Assembly: GCA_025765615.1 (NCBI GenBank)
Contig: JAIVFJ010000066.1
Location: 124,001 to 188,000, forward strand
Reading direction: 5' to 3'
Length of the DNA: 64,000 bases
DNA from: Zopfochytrium polystomum
Lineage: Eukaryota > Chytridiomycota > Chytridiomycetes > Chytridiales > Chytridiaceae
Below are positions 61,757-64,000 of the stretch, piece after piece. The notes beneath the pieces are model-generated. The model worked only from the letters and a program-made list of their open reading frames with translations, had not been told where the DNA came from and ran no database searches. The position numbers and the translations under genes were made by a program. The first letter of the stretch is position 1. The number at the start of each line of letters is the position of its first letter.

Positions 61757-63096
61757 TTACCACCCTCCCACCGCCGCCTTTGCCCACATCTCCGCGGCCT
61801 TGAGCAGTGCGTTCGCCTCGTCGGTCGGTCCGCTGCCGCCAACAGTTGGGTACACAAACCGCACACCATCTTCCGCCGCGTCGTCGGCTCCTTCAGGTGA
61901 GCAGGCTAGAGCGGCTGGATAGAGTGGCGGCGGCTGCAGGAGGAACGAGGCCGCGGGACTTCGGGCGGTTGCAGCGTCCACGGGCAGAGACCCTTTGAAG
62001 CGGGCGTAGATGAGGCGGTCAATATCGGTGAGGGCGTCGACGGCGATGGCAGAGCGATCGTATTCTTCGCAGGAGAAGGTCGTGCGGACGGTCACGTCAT
62101 CGAGGAACTTGACTACTGTGGCGGCGGGAAAAGGTTGCGCGGATGATGTCGCGGGCGCAGTGGGAGACCTGTCGGTTGCATATTTCAAAACGTCCTGCCA
62201 CGGGCCTTGCGGGATCGCGCGGTATTTGGTGGTGATGGAAGCGCGCTTGAGAGACGACCGGAGCGCGAGTGGTGCCGATGTTGCGGTGACACGGGCTGTA
62301 GCGGAAGTCGTGGAGGGAAAGTGTTGTGCTTGAGGTGTTGGGGACGGGATCGGGCTTGGAGATGGGGACGGAAGCGAGGAGAGGAAGGACTCGGCAGGAG
62401 ACGAAGCGATCGATGATCGGCAGGACGACGTGGAGTCGGACGACTCGCCAAAGGATGAGGAAGATTCGAAAGATTCGAGACTGTGTTGAAGCCGGAGGAG
62501 AGGTGGAGCGGATGAGTTCAGTCCTACCTCTGCGTGCTGCTAATAATAGAAAAAGATGGAGGAGGTGGGAGTCACAACACTTACTGGCCATTGAGAACGT
62601 TCGGCGACAACGGGCTGGCCGAACCGGTGGTGGATAGCGTGCTCTCGCCGTCGTGCCACCAATCCCTTGGATGACCGGGCTGCTGCTTTGTCGGCGGGGC
62701 GGGGTACGAGAAGCGAAACCAACTGCTCGCGGTTGGACTGAGTGGTCGCTCCCAGAGATGGTGGGGCTGGAAGGCGCCTGGGGTGGCGGCGGCGGAGGCG
62801 GTTACGGAAAAAGCGGGCGCCAGCGGTGGCGGGGTTGCCACTGGAGGGGTCGTCGGAATCAACGAACGGGGACCACGAGGGGGGCCGCCAGACGGGTAGG
62901 CTACCGTAAGAGGGAAGGCAGGAGCGGACGAGGCACGTGCTGCTGACGCTGCTGCTGCTGCTGCGATTGGGGTTGCCACAGCCGTGGCGGCGGCGGTGAA
63001 GGGCAGAGAATTCGGGCTTGCAGGCACGATTTGGGGGCACATTTGCTGCTGGCGGTGCGGGTAGGTGTGGCGGTCGTGGTAGTTGTGGTGGGGCAT
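61757..63096 (-). CDS. Ser/Pro-rich protein of unknown function
   Basis: The C-terminal part is protein-like: SSLKRASITTKYRAIPQGPW, VKFLDDVTVRTTFSCEEYDR and IDRLIYARFKGSLPVD, ending at 61757. The EEYDRS context recalls fungal proteins with a short 'VRF...YSxEEYDR' motif, which I cannot name. The upstream exon (about 62585-63096) is Pro/Ala/Ser-rich and ends SPLSPNVLNG before a GTAAGT donor. The acceptor near 62540 is ambiguous. The start chosen is the Met at 63096; upstream Leu runs are CAG-repeat translation. Confidence 0.5.
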
Positions 63097-63189
63097 TTGC
63101 GTCCGCGCTTGTGTTGAACTGTGCCAACAAGGCGTGGGAAGCCTCTTGTTTCGTTTGCGTCGAATTGAACCGCGGGGAAGTGGAATATG

Positions 63190-63399
63190 CCGCAGCAGCA
63201 GCAGCAGCAGCAGCGACAAATTAGTGATATTTAGTAGCGGCAGCAGTAGTAGAAGAAGGAGTAGTAGCAGTAGCACAAGCAACAGCACCAGTAGTAGCAG
63301 TAGTAGAGAAGCAGTAGAAGTAGGAGGAGGAGGAGGAGGAGAAGAAGCGAGTGACACTCTTGCGAGTTCGAGCGAGCGAGAGAGAGGGAGAGAGGAGGG

Positions 63400-63467
<68 letters not shown>

Positions 63468-63810
63468 GACAGAGAGAGAGAGGGAGTGGGAGCGAGAGAG
63501 TGGGCGGGTGGGTGGGTGGCTGAGGCCGAGCGGCGTGTGTATGTGTGGTGGGGCAGAGTATTTATATTTTTTTTTTATTTACATGTATATTGGCGGCCGG
63601 AAAAGGGTCTCTTTCTTTATTATATAAATATTTCATGGTGTGGTTTGGCCAAGACGACAGAGAGACAGGCAGAGAGACAGAGGGATAGAGAGAGAGATCA
63701 GGAAGAGACAGACAGAGAGAAGGGGAAAGCAATTTGGAAAAGGAGCGAAAAATAAATAGTGAAAGCGGAAATTGGGAGTTCCTTTTCCAAAATAGGGGCG
63801 GTCGAGATGG

Positions 63811-63846
<36 letters not shown>

Positions 63847-63900
63847 GAGAGAGAGAGAGAGAGAGAGATAGAAGGATGGCGAGGGGTGGACACCAGGCCC
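63190..63900 (+). repeat. microsatellite belt (CAG/AGC, AGT, GGA, GA)
   Basis: (AGC)n at about 63190-63215, AGT/GGA trinucleotides to 63340, then long (GA)n blocks at 63360-63490, 63650-63730 and 63810-63870. No coding content is supported to the window end. Confidence 0.9.
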
Positions 63901-64000
63901 GTCGAGGGGATCTTTACCCTTCAACGGTCAGCGTGCCGGTGGTGGCACGCTGACTGATATTTCCGTCGTTACAATTAGAAGACCTCCACCAAAACCAAAC

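Noticed and set aside
63083..63523. Arg/Glu-repeat ORF
   Set aside because: It is a translation of (GA)n and AGC repeats without coding support.

Overview
The window looks like nuclear DNA of an early-diverging fungus, most likely a chytrid. The genes are intron-rich, with many introns of only 37-60 nt. There is a cell-wall chitin synthase, a formin and a septin. One intact single-exon gene encodes tandem 'LQWWKDSGL' repeats, a repeat style I associate with chytrid genomes; this is family recognition from memory, not a search. All splice models below were made by eye from GT/AG sites and reading-frame continuity.

Layout. 1-1823 is the 3' part of an RRM protein. 3.0-18.7 kb is a retrotransposon graveyard. 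A decayed Ty1/Copia element (A) ends in an LTR at 6311-7098. A nearly complete Copia (B, minus strand, 8518-15399) has two LTRs and is itself split by an unrelated solo LTR. B sits next to, and probably inside, a deleted Copia (C, 15405-18093). tRNA-like SINE pieces and other dispersed repeats fill the gaps. 19.2-21.0 kb is a septin-like GTPase; 21.3-24.8 kb is repeats plus a broken ankyrin gene; 25.0-26.3 kb is the WWKDSGL protein; 26.4-30.3 kb is again mobile DNA (a textbook SINE, a solo LTR, a truncated LTR, a possible P-element-like transposase relic).

From 30.7 kb to the end the DNA is gene-dense: carnitine acetyltransferase with a C-terminal SKL (-), a small RING protein (-), the rRNA-processing helicase DBP4 (+), a diaphanous-type formin (+), a division-2 chitin synthase (-), a four-module RNA end-processing protein (2H phosphoesterase + EEP nuclease + poly(A)-polymerase-like NTase + MJ1316/DUF504; -), a GCK-III/STE20 kinase (-), a full ABCB/MDR transporter (-) and a Ser/Pro-rich protein of unknown function (-). 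Formin, septin, chitin synthase and GCK-III kinase all belong to polarised growth and wall building, but they are separate transcription units and I see no operon-like logic.

Most interesting: (1) a solo-LTR family whose upstream part is built of uninterrupted alternating TTC/GAA pentamers, i.e. heat-shock-element arrays in front of a TATA box; (2) the RNA-repair fusion protein, in which both 2H HxT motifs and the EEP residues look intact but the third NTase aspartate appears replaced by Gln; (3) a tRNA-derived fungal SINE with a (TAA)n tail and a 17-bp target-site duplication.
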